Source of the DNA: Merzomyia westermanni
Taxonomy: Eukaryota > Arthropoda > Insecta > Diptera > Tephritidae
DNA: 64,000 nucleotides
NCBI GenBank assembly: GCA_949987695.1
Contig: OX465288.1
Span: forward strand, 65,629,159-65,693,158
Direction of reading: 5' to 3'
In this document: piece by piece, positions 1 through 11,993 of the stretch
Numbering within the stretch: the stretch's first letter is position 1
Layout: the number at the start of each line of letters is the position of its first letter
Notes under the pieces: model-generated
What the model was told of the DNA's origin: nothing
Databases searched by the model: none
What the model saw: only the letters and a program-made list of their open reading frames with translations
Translations under genes and position numbers: made by a program

Positions 1-387
1 TATACGTTCTTCTGGTGAGTACAGAACCGCTGGAATAACCGATTCCACATTAGCGTAGCAAATTTTGTTGCGGCGAGAGTATTGGTACCCTTTAGTTTTA
101 GTAAAACTTTGGCAAAAGTAGCACAATTCTTTGCAGTGCTCCGTACGTGGTAGCCAAATTGTTGGTACAGCGTACTTTATTGCCGACCTTCCATCAGTAA
201 ACTTGCATAAATTTCTATAGCAATAGTCGCACACAACTTCCGGAGTATACCAGAAGTAAGGAACATAAGCAGTTTTGAATGTTTTCTGAAACGAATTAAC
301 TACTGTTTTCGTGATATTTTTAAGATATTTACTTGGTGCGAATAAGCCACAAACGTAACAAAAGTTATTTCGAGTCGGGCACTGCAT
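1..387 (-). CDS. Partial Cys-rich ORF, arthropod uncharacterised family
   Basis: An open frame of 129 codons runs from an ATG at 387-385 to the window edge without a stop, so only the N-terminus is present. It shows an ordered set of Cys pairs: a CPTRNNFCYVCGLF-type start, a second CxxC (VCDYC) near residue 60, and HCKELCYFC near residue 90, followed by a Tyr/Asn/Pro-rich stretch. This layout resembles a widespread but uncharacterised arthropod family with a FCYxCG start, an internal CxxC and a DCYFC motif. The cysteines probably bind zinc. I infer either a host gene or a domesticated or mobile-element ORF; no function can be assigned. The region just upstream (388-700) has no clear coding continuation, and a promoter was not recognised. 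Confidence 0.6.
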   Translation of the reverse strand, partial: MQCPTRNNFCYVCGLFAPSKYLKNITKTVVNSFQKTFKTAYVPYFWYTPEVVCDYCYRNLCKFTDGRSAIKYAVPTIWLPRTEHCKELCYFCQSFTKTKGYQYSRRNKICYANVESVIPAVLYSPEERI

Positions 388-699
388 TTTTTATCAGATG
401 AAATATATAGAAACACGTTTTCGCACCACAGAACTTGTTATCGCTGGACCGGCTTAGCACATTTAACGCGTTTAAAACTAACCGACAACTAAATGATTTA
501 AAAACAGGTTTAATGGAACGGTCTCTTCTACTGAAAGTGAAGTGTAGTGAGAGTGAAAGATAACAGCTGTTTAAAACACTGTTCGACAATTTAAACTCTC
601 TGTCTCGCTGAAAAATGGGGATTTTTTTTTTTTTTTTTAATTCAGGAAAATTTGAGAATTTTTTAATTTGACGTGATACAGACATTTTCACGAGTCTGC

Positions 700-1615
700 C
701 TGCAAAAATTCAGCTCGATTGGATCACGGAAGAAGGGGTAAAAATCGATCCAAAGTCTTTCACACAGGCGGCAAATGGACACTACGAATTTTATACTTTA
801 TACCTAAAAAAAAAAAATTCTGACGTGTACATGAAAATCGCCGATACACGTGTATTTTTATTTTTTGTCCCCTTTCCGAAAAAGTCTATTTGGTTCATAG
901 GACAGAAAAAAAGTTCGTTTTTGTACCACAGTGTAAGGATAGAATTTGGTGAATACATTGAGCTTGAGGCATAAAATAAATGTTTCAAGAAATTTTTGAA
1001 AATGGTAATGGCACCGCCCACTTTTGATTAAGTCAAATTTAGAAATAATATTAATCATAAATCAAAAACCGTTCAAGTTATCGAAAAGGAATTCAGCACG
1101 CAGGTTTCCAGGTATGCAAAGAATGTTCCAGGAAAAAATGGGCGGGATCGGTTAAGGTCTATGCCCACTTTTATATGAAAGATTTTGAAGAGGAGCGTAG
1201 ATATATTAAATAGGCAATAACTTTGCGTAAAATAGCTTTACATCATTTACATTTCACTTTTAAAGTTTCCGTAAACAAAGAAATCGAAACACTTAAAATT
1301 TTCGAAAATGGGCGTGGCGCCGCTCCTTTTATAGTGGACTATTCCACAAAACTGCTTATGCCATAACTCCGCCAAAAATTGATTTGTCGAAACGAAATTT
1401 GGTGATAATGTTGTATATATAAAGGAAACTGTTTGCTGTAAAAATGGGCGAGATCGGTTAAAGTTCACGCCCAGTTTTTGAACATAGTTCTGACATTTTT
1501 TTTTGTAAAATTTAAAAAGCGATATTTCTACAACTAAGCAAGTTATATCAATCAGATTTTGCACACATAATAAGCTTTTTAAGAAAAACTCGGCCGCAAA
1601 AAAATGTTAAACATC
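700..1615. repeat. Dispersed noncoding repeat (GTGGGCG-rich family)
   Basis: This stretch has no credible gene. It belongs to a dispersed family seen again, in either orientation, at about 1938-2313, 7573-9009, 13136-13985, 17330-17600, 45660-45800 and 52480-52640. Shared marks are blocks such as AAAAGTGGGCGGTGCCA, CATAGGACAGAA, and the phrase around TCTTTCACACAGGCGG. The segment 1230-1600 matches the reverse complement of 8880-9009 joined to 13136-13400. ORFs inside it are chance frames. Confidence 0.7.
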
Positions 1616-1800
1616 TGTTACGGAAGATACGGGCGCACTCCCGTCTACTGCTCAATGCCGTTAGAAATCGGTCATAAAAAAGGGAGAAGTCCGAGTTTTC
1701 CACAAAACGGAAGCAAAGTGACTACAGAGTTGGAGGAAAGACAAGTTTTTTAACTCGCGCGTACGCTGATAATTGCGAATATTTGCGTTATATTAAAAAT
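1616..1800 (+). repeat. 5' LTR remnant of BEL-1
   Basis: Begins TGTTACGGAAGATACG and matches 7388-7572, including the phrases GAGAAGTC and TTTTCCACAAAACGG. The TG start is usual for BEL LTRs. The right boundary is approximate, because similarity fades near TTATATTAAAAA. Confidence 0.65.
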
Positions 1801-1937
1801 AACGGCGTGTTAAAAAAACTTGAACAGCTTTAGAAACTCCTAATAACTCTGCCTAACTCATCATGTTAGCCGACTAAAGAAAAACCCCTGGGGCCAACGC
1901 AAAATTATACAGCTGCCCACTTTGTGCTGCGGTGAAT

Positions 1938-2313
1938 AACACCGCGTTACACACATTCTGTCCTATGAACCAACTATAATTTTTCGGAAAGGGGGGATAA
2001 AATAAAAATACAGGTGTATCGGCGATTTTCATGTACACGTCAGAATTTTTTTTTTATGTATAAAGTATAAAGGTCGTAGTGCCCGTCTGTCCGCCTGTGT
2101 GAAAAACTTTGGATCGATCTTTAACCTTTTTTTTTCGATCCAAAATCTTTCACACTGGTGGACAGACACTACGACCTTTATACTTTATACATAAAAAAAA
2201 ATTCTGACGTGTTCATGAAAATCGCCGATACACGTGTATTTTTATTTTTTCTCCCCTTTCCGAAAAATTATATTTGGTTCATAGGACAGAACTAAAGCTC
2301 GTTTTTGTAACGC
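1938..2313. repeat. Long inverted repeat (foldback/MITE-like)
   Basis: Two arms of about 165-180 bp, roughly 1938-2116 and 2130-2313, are near-perfect reverse complements around a short T-rich spacer. The arm ends carry ATTCTGTCCTATGAACC and its complement. Single arms of the same family occur at 770-930 and 45660-45790. It sits between the BEL-1 LTR and gag, so it probably inserted there. It supplies the first codons of the downstream open frame. Confidence 0.75.
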
Positions 2314-2329
2314 AGTGTAATCTACACAT

Positions 2330-3900
2330 GGTTAAATGTACAATTTTTGGCAAAAAATATCACAAAAAATGTGCACAAACTGGCAGCGATGTCAAAGCAC
2401 GACAGTGGGTTTGCAATTCTTGCTATTCAGCGGAACCAAACAGTGATATGGTCAACACAAATATCAAATGTAGCAAGCGAGAATATATTTATTGATAAGG
2501 TTACCTTGAAGCAATCGCTTTTCGGTCCAAGTAATATTGACGCTTGGGCTTTGTCGCTAATATCACCAAATGCTCCCACTCTCCGAGGAAGCCAAAAATA
2601 TGAAACAATACAAAAAGCCAGAGGCAAAGCCGCCACCTCACAGCAGTGGCCGAGCGGTGCAATATATAGCGAAGGTGAACGGTATCGCCCTCCGAGTCCA
2701 GCCAAATCGATACACTCATCATCATCACGCAGATCAGCTGCTAGTAAGGCATGCTTGGAAGAAGAGGAGCAGATTCCAAGTAAAGAGGCGGAAATATTAA
2801 AGCAGGGGCAAGAGCTCTTGAACAATCGCAAGGGCCTGCTACAGCGTATAGAGCTTATGGACTCCGACAGTGAGTCTGATGAAGATGAGCGCGATATACA
2901 GCGTCCAATACAGGAACTTGCTCATACTCAACATTCGCGATTCCACCCGGCCCAGCAGACAGCAGCACAGGCAACCTTTCAGTGGGTACCTAACGTGGTT
3001 GCAGCAACCTGTGGCGCGCAAGCAGAAGCACATGCAGCTCAAGCTAGGGAGCAGTGTTGCCTGATCCGCAACCAACTCGCTGCTCGTACAAGTGTGGGTA
3101 AGAAGCTACCGAAATTTATCGGAAAGCCAGAGAGTGGCCACTGTTCTTGGCAACCTATGATCAGATCGCTGAAATGTGTAGATTCTCACAAAATAAGAAC
3201 ATAATCCGGCTGCGAAGGCTCTAGAGGGTCCAGCTCGTCAATCTGTCAGAAACCTATTGCTACACGCCCAAAGTGTGCCACAGGTAATAGCAACATTGAA
3301 GATTAAGTTTGGCAGACCCGAGATAATCATAAGCGTTTTGCTCCAACAAATCCCCAACATGCTTTCTCCAACACAATACAACTTAGATGGTCTGGTCAAC
3401 TTTGCTCTTGAAGTACAAAATGTCTGCGCATCCATGAAAGCATCCGGTATTCATAAGCACCTAAATAATCCAGAACTGGAACAAAAAATGGTAACTAAGA
3501 TGTCCGCGATTTATCAAGCGTTTTGGGGAATGCACAAAATGACGCTGGCAGAAAGCAATCTTGAAGATTTCAGCAGTTGGTTGTTCCGACTTGCCGAAGG
3601 TATCAACACTGTAATTCTTTCGGGATCATCGCAAAAGGAACGTAAGCGTGGAGTGTTGAATACACACCCTGAGGCCAGCAAGGGATCCAAAGTGGTAAGC
3701 TGTATCGTATGTAAGTCTGATGGCCATGCTTTCTATAATTGTATCTCATTCAAGGAAATGTCACGAACGGATAGATGGGAAATTGTGCGTAAGCACAAAC
3801 TATTCCGTCGGTGCCTGCGTCCACATAACACGTTTAAATGTAGAGTTGAAGGGGTATGCAGTGTAGATGGATGTGCGCCACCATCAGCTGTTGGATAAGA
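2330..3900 (+). pseudogene. BEL-1 gag remnant
   Basis: Gag of BEL-1 in at least three frames. The start (frame 2274-2495) holds a PHD-like zinc motif, KYHKKC followed by WVCNSC, as in some Pao gags. The middle (2347-3204) is charged with Ser/Glu runs. The 3257-3898 frame is DUF1759-like and ends in zinc knuckles, with CIVCKSDGHAFYNC and a downstream LRPHNTFKC. It would form the capsid and bind RNA. The frame changes between 2495 and 2560 and again near 3204-3257, so it is non-functional. The first Met in the track lies in the foldback repeat and is not the native start. Confidence 0.75.
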
Positions 3901-4049
3901 GCCAAACTGACTCCACCACAAATACGGTGTATACGCATATAAGCTACAACATCGCGATATTATTCCGTATCCTGCTTGTGATGCTGTACGGCGGAGGTAC
4001 CCAAATATCGACATACGCATTTTTGGACGACGTGAAACACCCACCGTTA

Positions 4050-5340
4050 TGAAGATGACTCAGTTAATGCCGACCTGGTGATATTCGCTCCAAGTGGAAA
4101 ACGCTTCACGCTCAAAGATGTTCATACAGTTGAACAGCTGGATCTACCAACCCAGTCACTCGACGTAGCTGCGCTAAAATCGAAATACAAACATCTTCGA
4201 AACCTTCTATTGCAGTCATACTGTAATATCCGCCCTCAACTACTCATTGGTTTAAATAGTAGCGCCATAACTTCGACTACCAGGACCCGAACTGGAACTC
4301 TATTAGAACCTATACAAAGTCAATTATCACCAGCAAAGAGAGTACCAGAGCACCACGTTTATCACATATGCGACTGTACAGATTCGGCTTGCGTAGCACT
4401 TCTTAGTTTACTTAAGGCTTATATTGGTTTGGATGATCTAGGAGTCGCTCCGAAACCTTCGACAAACTTATCTAAAGACGACGAGTTAGCTTTACATCAG
4501 CTTGAGACATACACCAAACGAGTCGGGGACCGTTTTTAAACCAGCCTGCTATGGAAGTACCCCGCTGCGTCACTTTCTCATAGCTTACTTATGGCTAAAC
4601 GAAAAGCGCAATGTTTACGCTCTAGGATGCTTAGAGATCCACAACTATATGAAACTTTACAATCAAAAATGTATAAGAACTCAAAAAAAGGGTACATAAA
4701 AAAGTTAATGGTGGTATTTACCAATATTCCCGGTAAGAAACCCAAACAAGCCTACCATGGTGCGGTTAGTTTGGAACGCAGCAGCGGTGTTGTTGAAAGG
4801 TCCTGGCCAGCTAACGCTTCTTTCCATATTGTGAAAGTTTCGTCACCGGAGCGTTGCCATCGGCAAAGAGACATCCCTGAGATGTTCCACCAAGTAATGG
4901 TCAGAGCCGAGGACCAAAACTATCAGCGTTTCTTATGGTACGACCGTGGAGCCCAACAACCGTCGACAAATATAATGACCGTAATGACGTTTGGAGCGAC
5001 CTGCTCTCCTAGCCGCGCCCAATATGTGAAAAACACAAATGCGAAAGAGCATGAGGATCGTTATCCTGAAGCTGTGCGGTGTATCGCACATAGCCATTAC
5101 GTTGATGACATGCTCGATAGCGTAGACACCGAGGAAGAGGCATTTCTGCTGGCCACGGAAGTACAACAAATTCACGAAAAGGGTGGATTTCATATCCGTA
5201 ACTGGGTATCCAACTCTAGAACGGTCCTAAAGCGACATAATAGTGCACTGACGGCCTACAAAAAGGGAGGTACTAAGCCTTATCATGACCATATTTCATC
5301 CTCTAGGCCTTATCGGGTACTTTGTTATGTATGTTAAGGT
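4050..5340 (+). pseudogene. BEL-1 protease/RT remnant
   Basis: The 4078-4539 frame corresponds to the end of the aspartic protease (DUF1758/A17 type) and the spacer before RT, with the family phrase LPTQSLDVAALKSKY. The 4591-5337 frame holds the RT palm, including TFGATCSPSRAQYVKN and the catalytic YVDDML box at about 5099-5116. The two pieces are in different frames, and the fingers region with the first catalytic Asp is poorly preserved. RT would copy element RNA into DNA in virus-like particles. This copy is inactive. Confidence 0.75.
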
Positions 5341-6240
5341 GATCATGCAAGACGTTTGGCGAAGAGGCTGTTTGTGGGATGAGTATATCCCTGACGACAG
5401 CTACAGTAACTGGCTACGATGGATAAAGTACCTGCCGGAAATGGAGGGCATCAAAATTCCACGTCGCTATGTTCGACAACAATCAGCGAAATACCCTGTG
5501 TTAGAGCTGCACATGTTCGTCAATGTAAGTGTGCAAGGCTACGCAGCTGTTAGTTATTTTGGATACAATTGCGTAATTGTCGCTTCAAAAACCAGAGTGG
5601 CTCCACTTAAGATACTAACAATTTCTCTCTTAGAATTACAAGCGGCTGCGTTAGGTTCATGCATGGAAAAAGCATCAAAAAATTTCACTCTGTTCCTGTA
5701 AAGAAATGTCATTTCTGGGAAGAGTCGTCGTTATCAGCAGTTCGTTGCGTAGCGAATAAGCGAAATCATAGAAACTACGGATCCAGTTGATTGGCATTGG
5801 GTATCAACGCATGACAACGTTGCTGATTAAGCCACAAAATGGAAAAAAGTTCCTGAGATCGGCGTCAACACCCGATGGTTCAATGGCCCGGATTTTCTGA
5901 AGCCGCACCCAGATATGTGGCCCAAACAATGCCCATTACCTAATACAGCCACTACCGAAGAGCTTCGCGCACAATACGTAGGGGTACATAATGAAAATCA
6001 ACTCAATGAATTTATCAAAATAGACGTCATAGCAGCAGTCATATATTGTGCCAAAATTTGGCTAAACCGTATGAGGAAACTATCAGACGTAGAAACAAGC
6101 TCCGAGGATTTCCAGCTGGCGGAAATAATGCTATGGAAAGAGGCTCAGCCTGACATCTTCAAGGATGAACTGTTTTCCCTCAAAGATGAAAGGTACGTGG
6201 AACGATCCAGTTCCCTGTATAAGCTGCCTCCATAGGTAGA
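5285..6240 (+). pseudogene. BEL-1 RNase H / A17-region remnant
   Basis: The 5285-5701 frame matches the Pao peptidase_A17/RNase H-like region: a GLI start, QDVWRRGCLWDE, KIPRR and VAPLKILTISLLELQAAALG. The 5915-6235 frame continues with WPKQCPLPN and the long helical spacer before integrase. Frameshifts and a stop lie near 5701-5915. It is non-functional. Confidence 0.7.
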
Positions 6241-6312
6241 CAACAACAATATAATACGACTTGCCACTCGCTATAATAAGATCGAAAGGATCATTTTGCA
6301 ACGCATCTGATT

Positions 6313-7330
6313 ATGTCCGACAGCCACGTCAAATTTCATCATAGAAATTCAGAAACGGTGGTGAATGATATACGGAGACGTTACTGGGTACCTCGATTTA
6401 GAGTAATTGTCAATCAGGTGAAGCACCGATGTCAATGCTGCAAAATAAACAACGTGTATCCTAATCCACCAAGAAAGGGAAATCTCCCCCATGCTAGAGT
6501 CGCTGCCTTCCATCGACCATTCTCATATGACTATTTTGGCTAGTTTTTCGTGAGCATACGAAGGAGCAACGAGAAGCGATACGGAGTATTGTTTACATGT
6601 CTCACGACTAGAGCGATGCACATCGAAATAGCGCACACATTTTCCACAGATTCATGCGTACTTGCTATGCGCAATTTTATGGCTAGGCGAGGTAATCCTG
6701 TCGAGATTTGGAGCGGTAACGGCACCAACTTTAGAGGAGCAGAAAAAGAGCTGCAAGCTGCGTTCGTGTTAATCGACAAGAACAAAATCATCAATGCCTT
6801 CACTTCAGGCATGACGTGGAAATTTATTCCACCAGCTTCACCACATATGGGTGGCGCTTGGGAGAGGTTGGGGCGCTCGGTGAAGTACGTACTGTATGCT
6901 ATATTGAAAAACCAAAAAATTAACGACGAAGTACTCGGGCAGCGCTAATGGTAGCTAAAATGCTTGTCAACTCCCGGCCACTAACATATATTCCGATATC
7001 TAACGTGACAAAGAAGCATTGACGCCCAACCACTTCCTACTTGGTGGATCGGTAAGCGCGAAACCTCTGCCTGACGTATCCGCTGATGGATTCGCGCTTC
7101 GCAAGGGCTGGTATGCTTCTCAACAAATAATTAGTTTTGGAAACGATGGGTTAGAGGTTATCTACCCATATTCACCCGTCGCTTTAAATGGTTCGAACTG
7201 GTCAAATCAAGTGAAGTGGACGACGTAGTACTTATCGTCGATCCAAACAACCCCCACAATTGTTGGCCCAAAGGAAAGGTCGTCGAGGTCCGGAACAGAT
7301 GTGCAGGTAAAAAGCTCAACGGTTAAGACC
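6313..7330 (+). pseudogene. BEL-1 integrase remnant
   Basis: The 6313-6543 frame has the integrase zinc domain: H residues in VKFHHRN and the CQCC pair, with the family phrase RRRYWVPRFR between them. The 6550-6948 frame is the catalytic core, with TTRAMHIE, a GNGTNF box in place of the usual DNG(T/K)NF, and SPHMGGAWERL carrying the Glu. The 7019-7228 frame and the bases to about 7330 are the DUF5641-type tail (TPNHFLLG, then WPKGKVVEV). Three frames are needed, so it is dead. The catalytic Asp in the second box is replaced by Gly. Confidence 0.75.
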
Positions 7331-7387
7331 ATCACTGGGCTGATCTGAATTATTTGGTGAAGCCTATCCAGGCAACACCAGGGGAAG

Positions 7388-7572
7388 CGTTACGGAAGAT
7401 ACGGCCGCACTCTCGTTAGAAATCGATAATAAAAAAGGGGAGAAGTCTAAGTTTTCCACAAAACGGGATCATAGTGACGACAGAGTTGCAGGAAAGACGA
7501 GTGCGATAACAATTTGCCCAAATTTATATGTAATTAATGTTTGTAATTTGTTATTAATTCTTATATTAAAAA
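7388..7572 (+). repeat. 3' LTR remnant of BEL-1
   Basis: Matches 1616-1800. It is preceded by the purine-rich CAGGGGAAG, a candidate polypurine tract. The right limit is set where a different repeat (AGTTCGGGTGGAACCGAAC) begins at about 7573. Confidence 0.65.
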
Positions 7573-9009
7573 CAAGTAAGGAAGTCTAAGTTCGGGTGGA
7601 ACCGAACATTATATACCTAGTAGTGATCTATTATGTCATCCCAATTTACGCAGGTCTATTTTAATACTTTCAGTTCGTATTTGCGTTCAAATAGACAGAC
7701 GGACAGACAAATAGACGTATCGAAGGAAGGATGGCTACATCGACTCAGCTCATCCTCCTGATCATTTCAGTATACGTACAAACATTTCATGTTCATGAAA
7801 GGAATGAATATCAAAAAAGATATACAACTTCGCTTTTGCAGTGGGGTATTAACTACTTGCAGGGATATTTTACTTTTCGTCCTGAAGGTTTTTATATACA
7901 TTAATAAATATATATCTCGCGTTTATGCCGAATAAAGTAATATACCTTGTGTGCGTAACAAAAATAGATATAAAAAAGGGTGTCTTTTATAGGCGCCAAA
8001 GAACTCAACCGATCTTTATGAAATTTTCACAATATATACTTGGGTTCACTGGGTACAGCATAGACAATATATAGTATTGGAAAAGAAGGCGGAGCCACTC
8101 CTCCAGGCTATATAAAGTTTCAATTCGTCATAATTCCGAAGTTTTTTGGTCTAAATTAATGAAATTTGGATATATGTGTCACTTAGTCAATGTCTACATA
8201 ATTTTTCAAAAGTGGGCGGTGCCACGCCCATATATTTTGTGGTTTGTTTTGCTCTTGAACTTTCACGATAAGTTCAGGAGTTCGCTGGGCACGACACAGT
8301 CTGTATATAGCTTTTGGAAAATCCCCCAGGTCATATAAAGCTGCAGTTCGGTATAGTTAGGAGTTTATTTGGTTCAAGTGAATGAAATTTTATATATACT
8401 CGTAGATGTGTTTTATATATATCAAAACGTCAAAACAACGTATATCGGGTTTGCTGGTATATTATAAAACGGCCAAAACAAACCACGAATTTCAGCATTC
8501 TTTTGTAAAACTGAGAGACTAGTTTGCGTTCAAATAGACAGACGGACAGACAGACAGACGGACGGAGAGACGGACATGCCTAAATCGACTCCGCTCATCG
8601 TGCTGATCTTTTAAGTGAACTTTTCTCTTCTTCTTCTCATACTCACTTACATTTAATGTTTATGAAAGGTATGAAAATCAACTACGTGCCCGAATATTTC
8701 GCTTGTGTGTTCCCCGATTTTGCTAATTTTTGCCAGGAGTATAATACATACTACTGAGAAGCAGCTGACCAATTTTCATCGAAATATCAAGATCGAATTA
8801 TAAGCGATTGCCTTTGAAAATAGCAGAAATTTTATTCTGAAAAGTGGGCGGTGCCACGCCCACTTAAAAAGCTTATTATGTGTGCAAAATCTAATTGATA
8901 TAACTTGCTTAGTTGTTTTTAAATTTTACAAAAAAAATTTTCAGAACTATGTTCAAAAACTGGGCGTGGACATTAACCGATTTCGCCCATTTTTACAGCA
9001 AACAGTTTA
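7573..9009. repeat. Dispersed repeat, left part
   Basis: Starts AACAAGTAAGGAAG, followed by the TTCGGGTGGAACCGAAC palindrome, and holds several GTGGGCGGTGCCACGCCCA blocks and GACAGACGGACAGA runs. No gene is seen. It is interrupted at about 9009 by the CR1-like element and resumes at 13136. The uninterrupted order is shown by the related copy at 1230-1600 (reverse). Confidence 0.7.
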
Positions 9010-9076
9010 TTTATTTATTATTGAGTCTATGGTTTACAAACCTTACAGAATAACGCGTAAATAGGTTTTGATTATA

Positions 9077-11946
9077 TTAAAAATAGTACAAACAAAGTTT
9101 TTCTTTAAATACATTGCGATTTACAAATATATCTAAATTTATTTCTCTACATAACAAATTAAATTCCGCTAGTAGTCTGATAATTGGTTCATTTTGAGCA
9201 TACCTGGTTTTGCAGAGGTCAATAGCAAATAAATCATGGTGTCGCAAGTTTCTAGCTGGAACATTGAGTTTAATACAATACAATAAGAACCGGCAATCAA
9301 TAGTCCCATTGAGGACATCTCGAATAAAAACTAATCCAGAAATCAATCGCCTACTAGCAAGAGTAAGCAGACTGATCAGTCTACAACGCGGAACATAAGA
9401 CGGAATAGGCATGATAAACCTAATACTGGATAATGCAAATTTCAAAAACTTTTTCTGTACACGCCTATTGGAATGCACTATTGGAATGCACTACATAGAA
9501 CGGATTCCAGATTATAGAAGCATATTCCAATTTGGACCTTACAAATGTACTAAACAGTAATTTTTTAGTATAAGGATCCTTAAATTCCATACTATTTCGT
9601 CTAATGAAAGCCAGAGAGGAATATGCTTTAGGTATGAAATAATTCAGGTGATCAATAAACGTGAAATTCGAATCAAAAACTACCCCAAGGTCTTTGATTT
9701 TATAACTGGAACTGAGGACAGATCCAGAAATAGAGTACGAAGATAAGAGTGGCAATCTAATTTTGTTGTAGGTGACCGAGCAGCATTTCTCGATATTAAT
9801 CATTAGCATATTTCGATCACACCATTCCTGGAATTTGTTAACCTCATTTTGCATTATTTCAATATCAGAGCAACCTGTTATTTTTTTTTTAATTTTTAAA
9901 TCATCGGCATAAAGTAGATGCTCACACAGAGTAAAACATTCTGAGCAATCATTGATGAAAATAACAAAGAATAGAGGACCAAGGATACTACCTTGAGGAA
10001 CCCCAGAGGTAGCTCTATATGAAAATGATTGTGCGCCATCAACAACAACATAGTTAATTCTATCTATTAGATATGATTTAACCCATGACAAGAAAGTAGA
10101 ATGAAAACCAAATTTTTCAAGTTTTTTAATTAATAGGTCGTGACACACTCTATCAAATGCTTTTGACAAATCAGTATAGATTGTGTCTACCTGAAAGCCA
10201 TCCACAAAGGCAGAAATGCAAAAATTTGAGAAAACAGTCAGATTGGTGACCGTAGATCTGCCCGATATAAAACCATGTTGAGTATACGAAATATAGGGTT
10301 TGATAGCAAATGATATTATGAAGCTAATAATTTTTTCAAATAATTTAGCAATATTAGTAATTTTAGAGATAGGACGATAGTTTGAAACCAGATTCTACTC
10401 CCACTTTTGAAAACTGGAGTAACAGAGGTCACTTTCCATTCATCCAAAAAACAACCTGACCTAAGAGACAAATTAAACAACAAAAGTAGCGGATACACTA
10501 TTGATGACTTGCATTGTTTGAGAAAAAAAGCAGAAACATTGTGGGCATCTAATTGCTTGGAGCAATTTAGGTCATTTATAGCTACGAAAATGTCTTCCTC
10601 AGTTAAAACTAGGGAGCCAAAATCAAGCGAAGACGCTAATTGCCCAACACTAGAATTATCGCTCTGAACACCATTATCAACAAAATTAGATTTAAAAAAT
10701 TCAGCAAAAAGATTTGCCCTTTCATTAGCGGTGCTTGCACTCATACCATTGTAAGACACTATGGACGGAATAACTGACGGGGCACGTTTTGAGTTAACAA
10801 AACTCCAAAAGGCCTTGGGGTTAGATTTAATATTCATTTCAAACCCGAGTAAATAATTTTTGTAAAGAAATTTATTTAGACAGTTGAACTCAGTCAAATA
10901 TTTCTCATACATTACTTTGTGCTTCAAATTACCAGAACATTTGAAAAGCTTATGAAATTTTTTACGAAGATTCTTTAATTTTTTTAAGCTCCGATTATGC
11001 CGGGGAAGTTTATAGACCCTTGGCGATAAGCGTGGAATATTTCCAAAAGATATACTACTTATTTTACACTTAAAAATATCAAAAAAATCAGCTAGAGGCC
11101 GATCTGCAAATGAGATTGGCCCATTCTGACTTAATATAAGATTATTAACAAGATCAAACTACACCGCGAGTAATCGAACTCAAGCATCGAGTCAGTGCAA
11201 AGATTTGGATATTTATAAAACTCAAGTTCCAGGATAAGTGGAATGTGGTGTTTATGAGTTACAGATAAAGGAACCACTGACTTATTTAATAGAAATTTTA
11301 AATCAGGACTAATGAAAATAAGATCCAAAATCCTGCTCAACTCATTCATAAAGCCATTAATTTGCATTAATTGTATACTAAATAACCCATCAATTAGGCA
11401 TATTTCACTACAACTATTCACATTACTTGGAATAAGCATATCTTCATCAGCAATAGTAGACCACCCACTTTTATTAAAATTAAAATCACCCAAAACACAA
11501 AGTTGCGCATTATCATTCGGGAGATTTAAATTTAAAATATTATCAATATGTTCAAAATACAAACCATCAGAGCTATTACGAGGAATATAAGAAACACAAA
11601 TGAAAAGCAAATCATCACCACTCGAAATTGACACACATAATTGTTCAATGCAGGAATCAGTATTACTTAAAGTTACTTCTGCAGCACATAGGATAGACCT
11701 TACTGCTATCAAAACACCACCCCCACGCGTAGTATTCGTTGCCACACCATCTCTGTCTCTTCGAAAAACAGAATAAAAGTTCCTATTAAAGAACTCCTCA
11801 CTGCAGAAATCAGCATTAAGCCATGTCTCTACCAACACGTTGACGTCATAATCACATTGGGATGTAGCAGCATAAATAGAATTGGCTTTTGTTCTCATAC
11901 CAGACATATTTTTATAAAAAATGTTGAGGTTTTGATTAAGATGCAT
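9077..11946 (-). pseudogene. CR1-a ORF2: endonuclease and reverse transcriptase, frameshifted
   Basis: Three open pieces in order. 11946-11131 is the apurinic-type endonuclease (NIFYKNMSGMRTK, a VLVETWL box, RRDRDG, then LGDFNF). 10927-10316 is the linker and start of RT (SKQLDAHNVSAFFLKQC, FLDEWKVTSVTPVFKSG). 10205-9465 is the RT palm (TDLSKAFDRV, SGVPQGSILGPLFF, catalytic YADD). 9478-9077 is the C-terminal thumb (TLASRRLISGL). It would nick target DNA and prime reverse transcription there. It is broken near 11131 and 10316-10205, and by a 13-bp tandem duplication at 9471-9496. Confidence 0.85.
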
Positions 11947-11993
11947 ATTACGAATTCGCTTATTCTGACTAACTTGTAGGGTCTCACTTGTAA

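Larger units (their letters stand above)
1616..7572 (+). mobile_element. Decayed BEL/Pao LTR retrotransposon (BEL-1)
   Basis: A degenerate plus-strand BEL/Pao element. Gag, protease, RT, RNase H and integrase pieces appear in the canonical order between two diverged terminal repeats that both begin GTTACGGAAGATACGG. The frame is broken by at least six frameshifts and stops, so it cannot encode a working polyprotein. A foldback repeat lies between the 5' LTR and gag. The LTRs share their first 150 or so bases with clear substitutions, indicating an old insertion. Confidence 0.85.
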
